Origin: G963422445 sp963422445
Lineage (GTDB): Bacteria > Pseudomonadota > Alphaproteobacteria > Thalassobaculales > Thalassobaculaceae
NCBI GenBank assembly: GCA_963422445.2
Contig: OY729512.2
Span: forward strand, 3,472,001-3,536,000
Reading direction: 5' to 3'
Length of the DNA stretch: 64,000 nt
The notes beneath the pieces were generated by a model that saw nothing but the letters and a program-made list of their open reading frames with translations, had not been told where the DNA came from and made no database searches. A program made the position numbers and the translations under genes. Positions 1-8,860 of this stretch are shown here, piece after piece (position 1 is the first letter of the stretch; each line of letters begins with the position of its first letter).

Positions 1-828
1 GTTTATGGCATCCTGAATGGAACCTGTAACTACATCCTGACAGTGATGCGCGAGACCGGACGTTCATTTCCCGATGTCCTTGCCGAAGCCCAGAACCTCG
101 GCTATGCGGAAGCCGATCCGGCCTTTGACATTGACGGCATTGACGCGGCTCACAAGCTCGCGATTCTTGCGGCAATCGCATTTGGCGGCGAAATCGACTT
201 CGAGTCCGTCCATACTGAAGGTATCCGGTATGTATCGCCGATCGATCTCGAATTCGCCGAGGAACTCGGCTATCGTATCAAGCTCCTCGGGATTGCCGAA
301 TGCAGCTGCGATGGCCTCCAGCAGCGGGTTCGACCATGTATGGTTCCCGCGTCGGCCCCGATCGCGCAGGTTGACGGTGTCTTCAACGCAGTGGCGGTCG
401 ATGGTCATGCAGTCGGTTCGACCTTGTCCTATGGCCGCGGCGCTGGCGCCGGCCCGACGGCTTCGGCGGTTATTGCCGATCTTGTCGACATTGCCGCCGG
501 GCGCCGGGTTCCGGTTTTTGGGATTCCGACAGCCGCCTTGACCCCGGCCCGCCCGGCCAGTCTTGATGACTTGGTTGGATCCTACTATTTGCGCCTGACG
601 GTTTATGACCGGCCGGGTGTGCTGGCCGACCTGACCGCGGTCTTCCGCGATGAAAAGGTCTCGGTCGAAGCCATGATCCAGCGGGGTCGGGCGCCGGAGG
701 ATGTGGTGCCGGTGGTGTTGACGACGCATGAGACCGATGAGGCATCAATTCAGCGTTCGATTGCCAGAATCGGAGCGCTTGATGTGGTGACCGAGGATCC
801 TCGGTTGATCCGCATCGAGGCGATCTGA
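1..828 (+). CDS. hom: homoserine dehydrogenase, C-terminal part (5' truncated by window edge)
   Basis: The frame is open from base 1 to a TGA ending at 828. It makes the last 275 residues of an NAD(P)-dependent homoserine dehydrogenase, which reduces aspartate semialdehyde to homoserine on the way to threonine and methionine. The family signature GYAEADPAFDIDGIDAAHK lies at about residues 30-48 of the fragment and includes the substrate-binding Asp and the catalytic Lys. An ACT domain, recognisable by YDRPGVLADL and the following helix, starts near residue 200 and would bind the feedback effector. Full-length homologues have about 430 residues, so the Rossmann N-terminus lies upstream of the window. 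glpX follows 27 bases later on the same strand, so co-transcription is likely. Confidence 0.95.
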   Translation, partial: VYGILNGTCNYILTVMRETGRSFPDVLAEAQNLGYAEADPAFDIDGIDAAHKLAILAAIAFGGEIDFESVHTEGIRYVSPIDLEFAEELGYRIKLLGIAECSCDGLQQRVRPCMVPASAPIAQVDGVFNAVAVDGHAVGSTLSYGRGAGAGPTASAVIADLVDIAAGRRVPVFGIPTAALTPARPASLDDLVGSYYLRLTVYDRPGVLADLTAVFRDEKVSVEAMIQRGRAPEDVVPVVLTTHETDEASIQRSIARIGALDVVTEDPRLIRIEAI

Positions 829-855
829 GGATATGGCGACCGTTCCGGTCACCGG

Positions 856-2019
856 ATGACAGACAAGAATCTGCAAAGAGGGCATGGAAGGATGGGGGAC
901 GACGTAACTGGCGAAGCTTTGACCCTGGACCGGAATCTCGCTCTGGAGGCCGTCCGGGTTACCGAGGCGGCGGCGATCGCGGCATCACGGCTCATGGGCC
1001 GCGGCGATGAGAAGGCGGCTGACCAGGCCGCCGTCGACGCGATGCGGCGGGCCTTGAATGTGCTCGAGATCGACGGGACTGTTGTCATCGGCGAGGGTGA
1101 GCGTGACGAGGCGCCGATGCTGTTTATTGGTGAGAAGGTCGGCACCGGAGGCCCGAAGATCGACATCGCTCTTGATCCGCTTGAAGGAACGACCCTGACG
1201 GCCAAGGGGGGCCAGAATGCGCTTGCGGTGATCGCCATGGCATCGCATGGCGGGTTTCTCAACGCGCCGGACGTATATATGGACAAGATCGCTGTTGGTG
1301 GCGGCTTGCCTGAAGGCATTGTCGACCTCGACCGTCCGGTCGCGGAGAACCTTGCGGACTTGGCAAAGGTTGGCAACAAGGCGGTATCGGACCTGGTCGT
1401 CTGCATTCTCGACCGGCCCCGCCATGCCGCATTGATTGCCGGTGTCCGGGAGGCTGGCGCAAGAATCCAGCTGATTTCGGACGGCGATGTATCCGGTGTC
1501 ATCGCGACCTCGGAGCCGGGGAGCAATGTCGATATCTATATGGGATCGGGTGGTGCACCGGAAGGCGTACTCGCTGCCGCGGCGTTGCGTTGCATTGGCG
1601 GACAGATGCAGGGGCGCCTGTTATTCCGGAACGATGATGAGGCGGGGCGCGCTAGGAATCTCGGGATCGAGGATCTGAACCGAAAATACGATCTTCTCGA
1701 TATGGCGAAGGGCGATGTGATGTTTGCTGCGACCGGCGTAACCAATGGTACCATGGTTCGCGGTGTGCAGCGTTTCACTGGCGGCGCGAGGACGCATTCT
1801 GTCATCATGCGCTCCAAGACCGGTACGGTCCGATGGATCGAGGCGCATCACGATTGGAGACGCGGGCCTGTCAGGCCCGGATCGGAGAACAGACCTGATG
1901 CCGGACATCCTCGGCGTCGATTGTTCGGTTACGGCCCGGCGGTGGCGCAGGAGAGGATCAGATACGCCGGAAACCGAGCGTCAGGCCTTGGCAATCGCGC
2001 AGCGACACGGCCTCCCTGA
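856..2019 (+). CDS. glpX: class II fructose-1,6-bisphosphatase (GlpX), with an abnormal C-terminal extension
   Basis: GlpX hydrolyses fructose-1,6-bisphosphate in gluconeogenesis. The metal-binding signatures GEGERDEAPMLFIGE (about residues 78-92) and DPLEGT (about 105-110) and the late block MRSKTGTVRWIEA (about 319-331) are intact. The first ATG is used here; an in-frame ATG at 892 is closer to the usual family N-terminus and may be the true start. Homologues normally end within about 15 residues of the TVRWIEA block, but this frame runs on for about 55 low-complexity Arg/Gly-rich residues and overlaps recJ by 122 bases. In the +2 frame a TGA at 1896-1898 overlaps the recJ ATG, as TGATG, which is the junction expected of an unmutated operon. 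A one-base indel near 1850 is therefore suspected. The catalytic part is complete. Confidence 0.9.
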   Translation: MTDKNLQRGHGRMGDDVTGEALTLDRNLALEAVRVTEAAAIAASRLMGRGDEKAADQAAVDAMRRALNVLEIDGTVVIGEGERDEAPMLFIGEKVGTGGPKIDIALDPLEGTTLTAKGGQNALAVIAMASHGGFLNAPDVYMDKIAVGGGLPEGIVDLDRPVAENLADLAKVGNKAVSDLVVCILDRPRHAALIAGVREAGARIQLISDGDVSGVIATSEPGSNVDIYMGSGGAPEGVLAAAALRCIGGQMQGRLLFRNDDEAGRARNLGIEDLNRKYDLLDMAKGDVMFAATGVTNGTMVRGVQRFTGGARTHSVIMRSKTGTVRWIEAHHDWRRGPVRPGSENRPDAGHPRRRLFGYGPAVAQERIRYAGNRASGLGNRAATRPP

Positions 2020-3673
2020 TATCGTATCGAGAGTGCTCGCCGCGCGGGGTGTCCCGCTCGATTCTGTTGGGCGTTTTCTCGATCCCAAGCTCAGGGACAT
2101 CTTGCAGGATCCCGGCATCCTGAAAGACATGGACTTGGGCGTCGAGCGTCTGGTGCGAGCGATCCGGGATGGCGAGACCATTGGTTTGCTGGCCGATTTC
2201 GATGTCGACGGTGCAACATCGGCGGCGCTGCTGAGCCGGTTTTTGAACGCGGCCGGGGCGCAAACCCTTCTGCATGTGCCGGACCGAATCAAGGAAGGTT
2301 ACGGTCCGAACATCGTCGCCCTGACCAGTCTCAGGGAGCGCGGGGCGGGTGTCGTGGTGACTCTGGATTGCGGCATCGCGGCGATCGAGGTTCTCGGGCA
2401 AGCGGCTGACAGCGGTCTTGATGTGATTGTTGTCGATCATCACATGGCGGAACCGCAGTTGCCGCCGGCGGTTGCGGTGATCAACCCGAACCGGCTGGAT
2501 GAATCCGGTCCGTTCGGCAGTCTTGCCGCTGTCGGCGTTACCTATCTGCTGGTTATTGCGCTCAATCGCCGCTTGCGCGAGCTCGGTTGGTATCGGGAAC
2601 GGCAGGAGCCGGCACTGATGAATTGGCTCGATCTGGTTGCGCTCGGCACCGTGTGCGATGTCGTGCCGCTTGCAGGCCTTAACCGGGCATTGGTCACCCA
2701 GGGCTTGAAGGCCCTGGGTGGTCGGCGGAACGCCGGCCTTAGGGCGCTCGGCGAGCTTGTCAAGCTCGATCAGCGGCCAGACAGCTATCATCTCGGCTTC
2801 ATACTCGGTCCTCGGGTCAATGCGGCGGGCCGGGTCGGCAAGGCTGATCTCGGCGCCCGGCTGCTGATCACGGAGGATATGGATGAAGCCCGGCGTATCG
2901 CCGGTGAACTCGACCGCTACAATGGCCAGCGCAAGGCGATCGAAGCCGGTGTTATGGACGCGGCGATGCGTGCGGCGGAGGACGCCATGGACGATGCGCC
3001 GGTCGTGGTCGTTTCGGGTGATGGCTGGCATCCCGGCGTCATCGGGATCGTCGCGGGGCGTCTGCGGGAGCGCTTCAACCGGCCAGCTTGCGTGATCACG
3101 CTGAATGGCGCGATCGGGAAGGGATCCGGCCGATCGGTGCCGGGATTGGCGATTGGCGCCGCGATCATCGCAGCCTGCCAATCGGATCTGCTCGTCGCCG
3201 GGGGCGGTCATGCGATGGCCGCCGGTTTCACGATTGAACGGCATCAGGTGGGGAAGTTCAGGGAATTCCTAGCGGACCGTTTTGCCAGTGAAGCCGATCA
3301 CGGACCACTGGTTCCGAGCATTGGTGTTGATGGAATGCTGGCCCCTGGTGGCGTGCGCCGTGATCTGGTCGAAACCTTGTCCCGGCTTGGACCGTTTGGC
3401 AGCGGTAATCCCGAGCCGCGATTCGCGGTTTCGTCGGTGCATGTCTCGAAAGCGCAGATGGCCGGTGTCAATCACGTCAACTGTATTTTCTCCGGTGTCG
3501 ATGGCGGACGGGTGAGGGGAATCGCGTTCCGGGCCATGGAGAGTGATCTCGGGCCAACCCTCCTGAATCATGGCGGGCGCTGTTTTCACTTGGCTGGGCG
3601 TTTGCGCCCGGATGATTGGCAAGGGCGCCGCGATGTCCGTTTGTATATCGATGATGTTGCCGTCGCGGATTGA
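1898..3673 (+). CDS. recJ: single-stranded-DNA-specific 5'-3' exonuclease RecJ
   Basis: RecJ degrades 5'-ended single strands in RecF-pathway recombination, mismatch repair and base-excision repair. The protein has 591 residues, normal for the family. DHH-domain motifs are in order: ADFDVDG near residue 100, DCGIAA near 150, VVDHHMAE near 175, NPNR, GTVCDVVPL, then the DHHA1 part with GWHPGVIGIVAGRL and GSGRSVPG, followed by the OB-fold. All metal ligands appear present. The ATG at 1898 is preferred over the longer frame because GGAG lies about 10 bases upstream and the residues before it are translated glpX tail. It is the third gene in a row on this strand, overlapping the glpX frame. Confidence 0.95.
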   Translation: MPDILGVDCSVTARRWRRRGSDTPETERQALAIAQRHGLPDIVSRVLAARGVPLDSVGRFLDPKLRDILQDPGILKDMDLGVERLVRAIRDGETIGLLADFDVDGATSAALLSRFLNAAGAQTLLHVPDRIKEGYGPNIVALTSLRERGAGVVVTLDCGIAAIEVLGQAADSGLDVIVVDHHMAEPQLPPAVAVINPNRLDESGPFGSLAAVGVTYLLVIALNRRLRELGWYRERQEPALMNWLDLVALGTVCDVVPLAGLNRALVTQGLKALGGRRNAGLRALGELVKLDQRPDSYHLGFILGPRVNAAGRVGKADLGARLLITEDMDEARRIAGELDRYNGQRKAIEAGVMDAAMRAAEDAMDDAPVVVVSGDGWHPGVIGIVAGRLRERFNRPACVITLNGAIGKGSGRSVPGLAIGAAIIAACQSDLLVAGGGHAMAAGFTIERHQVGKFREFLADRFASEADHGPLVPSIGVDGMLAPGGVRRDLVETLSRLGPFGSGNPEPRFAVSSVHVSKAQMAGVNHVNCIFSGVDGGRVRGIAFRAMESDLGPTLLNHGGRCFHLAGRLRPDDWQGRRDVRLYIDDVAVAD

Positions 3674-4099
3674 AGACAAACGGGAGATGCTGGCCGGACA
3701 CGCCGAATTGGGCCGGAATTGCGTGTCTGTCGCGCCCGCCGGGAGTTTCTGACGGATTATCGGGAATGCAGAAATTGCCTGACTGCGAGCGCGCTTCCGG
3801 AGTTTCCATTATGTTGGCAGACATGCGGATCAAGCGAATGAAAACCCGAGACAGCGTTTCCGGCGAGGCCTCCGGGTCTGGCTCGTCGAAGACATTTCCG
3901 CGCCCGACCAGCCCTTGATCACGACAGATGATTGAACGCAAGATCCTGCAAGGCATCGGCATCCTGTTGTGGATGCACCATAAAGCGTCTCCGATTGGCC
4001 GGGTCTGGCGGACGGAATCGTTCGACATCCCTGTCTGACTGCCCTCGGCACGAACCGCTGCCTGAGTTGTCGGAAAATTTCATGACGGCTGAAAGCGCT
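3674..4099. other. intergenic region, no gene seen
   Basis: About 430 bases between recJ and the first IS copy. Short open frames on both strands have no recognisable domain, no convincing ribosome-binding site and overlap one another. A 7-base inverted pair, GACACGC and GCGTGTC, just after recJ could form a weak terminator stem but lacks a T-tract. Confidence 0.5.
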
Positions 4100-4103
4100 T
4101 TAG

Positions 4104-5284
4104 GGAAAGTCTGAACAACGCCGTTTTTCCGGGTATACGGGTGGCGTGGCCCGTGGATGAAACGCTAGAGCCCATCGGGGACGTGTTCTCGTGCCAGGAA
4201 ATGGAGATTTTGATGCCCGAGTCGACTGTCCCCGCCGCCTTGCGGCGGTTGCGGACGGACTCCCCCCACGTCAGGCGGTGGCGTCGCGCCCCGCGATGAG
4301 CAGATTGGTGAACCCGAGCAGCACGGCGATGCGTTGCGTGGTCTTCGCCAGCCCCCGATAGCGCACCTTCGCGTAGCCGAAGTGGCGCTTCACATACAGG
4401 AACGGATGTTCCACCTTGGCCCGAACCGACGCCTTGCGCCTCTCCGCCGCCGCCTCCGGGCCCGCCTTGTCCAGCCCCCGGCGCTTGCCGGGCTTCAGCG
4501 CCACCTCCCAGTCCACGTCCGTGTCCCGGTTCTCCGCGCGCTTGTCCACCCCCTGATAGCCCGCGTCACCCCACACCTGCTCCTCGCCCCCGTGCAACAG
4601 CGCGTGTGCGGTCGCCACATCCGAGACATTCGCCGGCGTCGTCTCCACGCTGTGCGTCAAGCCCGACTGCGCATCCACCCCGATGTGCGCCTTCATCCCG
4701 AAATGCCACTGATTGCCCTTCTTCGTCTGATGCATCTCCGGGTCCCGCTCGCCCTTGCGGTTCTTCGTCGACGACGGCGCGGCAATGAGACTCGCGTCCA
4801 CGATCGTCCCCTTGCTCAAACGGTGTCCGAGAGAGGCCAGATGTGCGTTGATCTCCTCGAACAGCGTCTCACCCAGACCGTGCGTCTCCAGCAAGTGGCG
4901 GAAATGCAGAACCGTCGTCTCGTCAGGCAGCGCACCCGAGAGGCGCAGCCCCACAAACCGCCGTACCGACTTCACCTCGTAGAGCAGGTCCTCCATCCCA
5001 GGGTCGCTCAGATTGTAGAACAGCTGCACGCAGTGCACCCGCAGCCTCACGCCCAGCGGATAAGGCCGCCGGCCGCGCCCGGCCTTCGGGTAGAACGGCT
5101 CGATGCGCGCCTCCAGTCGCTCCCAGGGAACCAGCCCGTCCATCGTCTCGAGAAAGACCTCGCGCCGCGTCCGACGCTTCTTCAGGTCGTGCTCCAGCTC
5201 CGCAAACGTCGCTTGCTCCAAGGCTCGCATTCCACTCCGTCACCAAGAAACCAATGTGCCAAAACCGACTTGTTCAGACAATCC
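4104..5284 (-). mobile_element. IS5-family (IS5 group) insertion sequence, copy A, apparently intact
   Basis: An 1181-base element bounded by imperfect inverted repeats: left GGAAAGTCTGAAC, and right GTTCAGACAATCC, which reads GGATTGTCTGAAC inverted. It is flanked by the 4-base target duplication TTAG (4100-4103 and 5285-5288), matching the YTAR target preference of the IS5 group. Copies B (21068-22249) and C (32501-33682) are nearly identical but each is one base longer, because each carries a one-base insertion that breaks the transposase. Copy A therefore represents the ancestral length and is the likely source in this window. It lies about 150 bases upstream of a tRNA-Glu gene. Confidence 0.92.
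4271..5230 (-). CDS. IS5-group DDE transposase (copy A)
   Basis: A 319-residue transposase that fills most of IS copy A. An N-terminal DUF772-type region (RRTRREVFLETMDGLVPW at about 18-35) is followed by the DDE core. The first Asp is in GTIVDASLIAAPS (about 140-152), the second in QVWGDAGYQG (about 215-225), and the Glu in VRAKVEHPF followed by YVKRHFGYAKVRYRGL (about 270-295). There is no frameshift or stop, unlike copies B and C. This is probably the only functional transposase of its type in the window. Confidence 0.92.
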   Translation of the reverse strand: MRALEQATFAELEHDLKKRRTRREVFLETMDGLVPWERLEARIEPFYPKAGRGRRPYPLGVRLRVHCVQLFYNLSDPGMEDLLYEVKSVRRFVGLRLSGALPDETTVLHFRHLLETHGLGETLFEEINAHLASLGHRLSKGTIVDASLIAAPSSTKNRKGERDPEMHQTKKGNQWHFGMKAHIGVDAQSGLTHSVETTPANVSDVATAHALLHGGEEQVWGDAGYQGVDKRAENRDTDVDWEVALKPGKRRGLDKAGPEAAAERRKASVRAKVEHPFLYVKRHFGYAKVRYRGLAKTTQRIAVLLGFTNLLIAGRDATA

Positions 5285-5436
5285 TTAGCGGTCACGCTGC
5301 CATGTTACCGAATTACAACAGATGCCGTTCGCCGGGTCTGGCATCAGCCAGGCATCACGGTTGCGCAAGATTCTCGGGACTTGCTTTTATCCGACCGGTC
5401 GGTTACGCAGTGCAAGCTTGCCCGAATGGGCATCGT

Positions 5437-5511
5437 GACCCCTTCGTCTAGTGGTTAGGACTTCGGCCTTTCAAGCCGGCAACGCGGGTTCGAATCCCGT
5501 AGGGGTCACCA
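5437..5511 (+). tRNA. tRNA-Glu (anticodon UUC)
   Basis: A 75-base cloverleaf. The acceptor arm GACCCCT pairs with AGGGGTC, the anticodon arm TCGGC-CTTTCAA-GCCGG gives anticodon TTC, and the T arm has the GGTTCGAATCC core. CCA is encoded. The last six bases overlap the stop end of the epimerase gene on the opposite strand. Confidence 0.96.
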
Positions 5512-6420
5512 CGCTTCACCAACCTCCCGATGTTCCGTTTGTAACCATTCGGCAGCCCGTTTGACCAGCGCGCCCCGGTCTACGGCCGGGGTGTAGCCAA
5601 GGATCTCGCGTGCTTTCGTGGTGTCCAGCACCGAGGCGGTCGGCAGACGGTCATAAGTCTCCGGCCGCTGCAACGGGATGCCGGTTCCCCAGCGTTCTGT
5701 CGCCATATCCAGGGTCGGACGGGTGTTGAGCCCTTCGATCGCCGCGGCCGTGAACACATCGAAACCACGGTAATCGGACATGTTGATTGCGCGGTCGAAG
5801 ACCTGTGCGGCATCTTCCGGCGCAATCCAGGCCCAGAAATGGTAATTTTGAAGATCTGCGGCCCGGGTCTCAAGTTCACCATAGCCGCGCGGGAAGATGA
5901 TGTGGCTCGGCCGTACGGCAAGGACTTCCAGTTGGCCGCGGACGGCAAAACTCGCGGCGATCGTTTCCGTCACTTTCTTTGAAAGCGAATAGACTTCGCG
6001 AGGTCGCACTGGATGGGCTTCGTCGACCGGCAGATAGTGCGGCTTCCAGTCCGGCGGATTATAGGACAGACCGAAGACCGAATCACTGGAGGCAACCACG
6101 ACTCGTCGGACTCCGGCGTCTTCGGCTGCTTGCATGACACACCACGCCCCCTGTACATTGGCGTGGAACGTCGTTTCCGCCGAGGCCTCGCGGGGATTTG
6201 GTATCGCGGCCAGATGGATCAACGCATCATGCCCTTGCAAAATCGCCTTCATGGCATCGTAATCGGTGATTGATGCCTGCTGGTAATCACCCGAATGGGC
6301 GATCCTGGGAGCGTTACGATCGATGTTGGTCAGCCTCGCAGTCCCGGCGAGGCGTTGAATGACCTGTGTTCCGAGTAGTCCGCTGCCACCGGTGACGGCA
6401 ATTCGTTCAAACATCGTCAT
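5506..6420 (-). CDS. NAD(P)-dependent epimerase/dehydratase (extended SDR)
   Basis: A 304-residue extended short-chain dehydrogenase. The nucleotide-binding motif TGGSGLLG is at residues 9-16. The catalytic Tyr and Lys are in VYSLSKK (YxxxK, near residue 143), with an upstream SSDS triad Ser near 110. HLAAIPNPRE fits the family NAD-binding loop. It could act on a nucleotide sugar or a small sugar acid; the substrate cannot be told from sequence. The stop codon lies within the 3' end of the convergent tRNA-Glu. The next gene on the same strand, a luciferase-like oxidoreductase, ends 100 bases upstream, so the two may be co-transcribed. Confidence 0.88.
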   Translation of the reverse strand: MTMFERIAVTGGSGLLGTQVIQRLAGTARLTNIDRNAPRIAHSGDYQQASITDYDAMKAILQGHDALIHLAAIPNPREASAETTFHANVQGAWCVMQAAEDAGVRRVVVASSDSVFGLSYNPPDWKPHYLPVDEAHPVRPREVYSLSKKVTETIAASFAVRGQLEVLAVRPSHIIFPRGYGELETRAADLQNYHFWAWIAPEDAAQVFDRAINMSDYRGFDVFTAAAIEGLNTRPTLDMATERWGTGIPLQRPETYDRLPTASVLDTTKAREILGYTPAVDRGALVKRAAEWLQTEHREVGEAW

Positions 6421-6520
6421 GGGTCTGCCACCATCCCGTGCCGGGTCTGGATGATCAGAGCGGGTGGCCCGCTGACATCCTGCCCGGGCTGTACATCGCT
6501 TTGCTGCTTATTTCCGGAGG

Positions 6521-7390
6521 TCAGACATCGGTGTATTTTGCGATGATGTCTGCAAGGGCGAGAACTTCTTCGGGCTTGCTGGCAAAGGTGCTGGTGCCGC
6601 CCATCGGGCTTGACGGAATCAAGATCCGGCTGACACCGATTTTGGCGAGTTCCGGGATGTCGTCGAGGTTTTGGGGTACTGAGGCAATGATCTCGATGTC
6701 GTTCGGGTCACGGCCGTTCGCGAGCGCGCTCTCGCGCATGAGATCGAATAGCTCCTGCGAGGCACCTCGCGCCGGGAAGAAACCGTCGCCAAGGCGTCCG
6801 GCGCGTTTTGCAGCTGCTTTCGAATGACCGCCGACGATGATCGGCACGGTGCCATTGATCGGTTGCGGCCGACAATAAAGCGGACCAAAGTCGATGAGAT
6901 TTCCGTGATATTCGGCAACATCCTGCGACCACATCGCCCGCATTGCCGCGATTGATTCGTCGGTGCGCTTGCCGCGGTCGTTGAAGGGCGCGCCGATGGC
7001 CGTGAATTCTTCTTCGAGCCAACCAACCCCGATCCCGAGATCAATGCGGCCGCCGGACAGCGCATCAAGTGTCGCGATCTGCTTTGCGGTCACGACCGGG
7101 TTGCGTTGCGGCACGATCAGGATACCGGTGGCGAGCCGGATCGTCCGGGTTACCGACGCAATGAAGGCCATGTAGATCAGCGGATCGGGAAGCTGGAGGT
7201 CTTCACGTCCGTCACCCATGCGCCCTGAGGGGTCGTAGGGATAGGCAGACTTGTAGTCTTGCGGTACCACCACATGGTCGACGGTCCAGATACTTGAAAA
7301 TCCCGCCTCTTCTGCCGCTTGTGCGAGAGCGACGGCATTGTCGGGCCAGACATTGCGCCCAGTGTTTGCGTATCGCAGGCCAAATTTCAT
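6521..7390 (-). CDS. LLM-class flavin/F420-dependent oxidoreductase
   Basis: A 289-residue luciferase-like monooxygenase fold protein resembling the family known as probable F420-dependent oxidoreductases (Rv2161c type). The N-terminal MKFGLRYANTG, the FSSIWTVDHVVVP strand, the LATGILIVPQRNPVVTAKQIATLD block near residues 88-110 and GVGWLEEEF near 123 are typical. It is likely to use reduced FMN or F420 for an oxygenation or hydride transfer; no substrate is inferable. A second, different LLM protein is encoded at 14283, and both sit among uptake genes for organic acids, so a catabolic role is plausible. Confidence 0.87.
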   Translation of the reverse strand: MKFGLRYANTGRNVWPDNAVALAQAAEEAGFSSIWTVDHVVVPQDYKSAYPYDPSGRMGDGREDLQLPDPLIYMAFIASVTRTIRLATGILIVPQRNPVVTAKQIATLDALSGGRIDLGIGVGWLEEEFTAIGAPFNDRGKRTDESIAAMRAMWSQDVAEYHGNLIDFGPLYCRPQPINGTVPIIVGGHSKAAAKRAGRLGDGFFPARGASQELFDLMRESALANGRDPNDIEIIASVPQNLDDIPELAKIGVSRILIPSSPMGGTSTFASKPEEVLALADIIAKYTDV

Positions 7391-7940
7391 CGACAGATCC
7401 TCCAGATTTCATTCTCGCGAATGGTACACCATGGCAGCAGATTTGCTAAGACGGTTTCACATTGAGCTGAAAGTCTGGGCGGATCGAACGCAAATGCCCT
7501 GCGGAAACGCCTCGTTGTGGCGATTTCCGAGGTTTCTGGACGGGTGAAACATGTGCGACTGTTTCTGCTGGAGGTTCTCAACGCCTGATTCTGCGCTTGT
7601 TGCGCCAGAACCCTAGATTACAACAGCCATCCTGATTGGCGTTTCCTGATTTCTCTGGAAAGCCATACGGGATCTTGAATACCGGTCTGTCCCACCTTCT
7701 GGAAATCCTGAGCGACCGTCAGACCGATACGAGCGAGCGAATCGCCCGAATCGAAAGCATGCTGACGCCCATCTTCTCGTGACACCACCGCTTGAAATTG
7801 TGAGACCGCCGGGGCGTGGTAATCTGGTCTTGCGGCCCGATTGCGGTGACAGTTGAACGACCCGGTACCGGAGCGCAAAGGATTGGCAAGACAATAGAAG
7901 GATACGCGTCGGACCAACGGGGTGAATATCGTGCCCGGAC
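7391..7940. other. intergenic region, no gene seen
   Basis: About 550 bases between the LLM oxidoreductase and the second tRNA-Glu promoter. Several short frames overlap on the minus strand but lack domains and ribosome-binding sites. Confidence 0.5.
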
Positions 7941-7969
7941 TTGAAATATCTGAAACAGGGGTCTAACAA
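7941..7969 (+). promoter_or_regulatory. sigma-70-like promoter for tRNA-Glu(CUC)
   Basis: TTGAAA (7941-7946), a 17-base spacer and TAACAA (7964-7969) lie 17 bases before the tRNA-Glu(CUC) 5' end. The hexamers, spacing and distance fit a stable-RNA promoter. Inferred from sequence only. Confidence 0.5.
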
Positions 7970-7986
7970 TGGGATTGTGCTGCTTC

Positions 7987-8062
7987 GGCCCCTTCGTCTA
8001 GCGGTCCAGGACAACGGCCTCTCACGCCGTAAACACGGGTTCGAGTCCCGTAGGGGTCACCA
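7987..8062 (+). tRNA. tRNA-Glu (anticodon CUC)
   Basis: A 76-base cloverleaf. The acceptor GGCCCCT pairs with AGGGGTC with one G-U, the anticodon arm ACGGC-CTCTCAC-GCCGT gives CTC, and the T arm has GGTTCGAGTCC. CCA is encoded. It shares its T arm and 3' end almost completely with the tRNA-Glu(UUC) at 5437. Confidence 0.95.
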
Positions 8063-8239
8063 GGCTTTCCGGGCATGGCAACATGCCGGAACAGTCTTTG
8101 CCTGCAGGTGATCCAGCAGGCCCTCGTCAGTCATGGGGTGTTGCTGCCAGCGCGGCTTGGGCCGCAAGCGCTCCGGCTTTACCTGAAATTCGCTGGAGCC
8201 TTTGGGACTTGGCGCTTCGGCATCCCGAGTTGCGTCCAT

Positions 8240-8848
8240 CTAGGCGATGCGGCGGATCGCTCTCGCACCGGGGCTGTCGGGCCAGGCAATGAGGGTTCCG
8301 TGTGCGATCCTGATGGTTCCGAAGACGATCCAGGGGTCGTCGACGGTGCCGATCCTGGCATCGATTCGAAAACGGCCGGGATACTTGTCGGCAAATTCGA
8401 GGGTCGTCAGACCGCTCTCATATGTCCCGTCGATCAGTCCTTCGGCAATGCGCATGATGGAACTCACCGGAACTTTTTCCGGCCACCTCGAAATGTCCGC
8501 ATAGCCTTGGGTTGCGGGCTGCAGCGCCAGTCTGCGGGGAGTTTCGACATCCACACGCGTCAGAATGCCGAGGTCCTTGCTCGGAGAAATAAACGTGTCG
8601 ATGATGTGAATGCCGTAGTCGAAATGGGCCTTGGCAACCACATCGGCGCAGTCGGGATGCACCGCGACCTGCAGCATATGATCGGCTCGGCCATCATGGA
8701 TCATCTCAAGACCCTCGAAGAAATCGTTGATCAGGATGATGTCGGCCCGCTCCAGTCCGTGGAAATTCAGATATCTGCGCGTGACCATTTCATGGTTCGT
8801 GCCCGACGGTCCGAGTGTCACGAAACGCAATGTCCTTTGCGCGTTCAT
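8240..8848 (-). CDS. prephenate dehydratase-like small-molecule binding protein
   Basis: A 202-residue protein whose N-terminus VTLGPSGTNHEMVTRRYL resembles the opening GPxGT strand-turn of prephenate dehydratase and other periplasmic-binding-type folds. The C-terminal ACT domain of true prephenate dehydratases is absent. The catalytic TRF motif is not obvious, so enzyme activity in phenylalanine synthesis is doubtful. It is the last gene of a minus-strand run that begins with tctB and tctA, which suggests a role with the transported organic acid. It may instead be an uncharacterised decarboxylase or dehydratase. Confidence 0.6.
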   Translation of the reverse strand: MNAQRTLRFVTLGPSGTNHEMVTRRYLNFHGLERADIILINDFFEGLEMIHDGRADHMLQVAVHPDCADVVAKAHFDYGIHIIDTFISPSKDLGILTRVDVETPRRLALQPATQGYADISRWPEKVPVSSIMRIAEGLIDGTYESGLTTLEFADKYPGRFRIDARIGTVDDPWIVFGTIRIAHGTLIAWPDSPGARAIRRIA

Positions 8849-8860
8849 CGTGTCATGTCC

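Noticed and set aside
4334..5458. Long plus-strand frame (374 codons) across IS copy A
   Set aside because: It is the antisense of the DDE transposase; the same shadow appears over copies B and C and contains Arg/Pro-rich sequence without domains.
7613..8014. 133-codon minus-strand frame between the LLM gene and tRNA-Glu(CUC)
   Set aside because: It overlaps the tRNA and its promoter, has no ribosome-binding site or domain and reads as Arg/Ser-rich noise.
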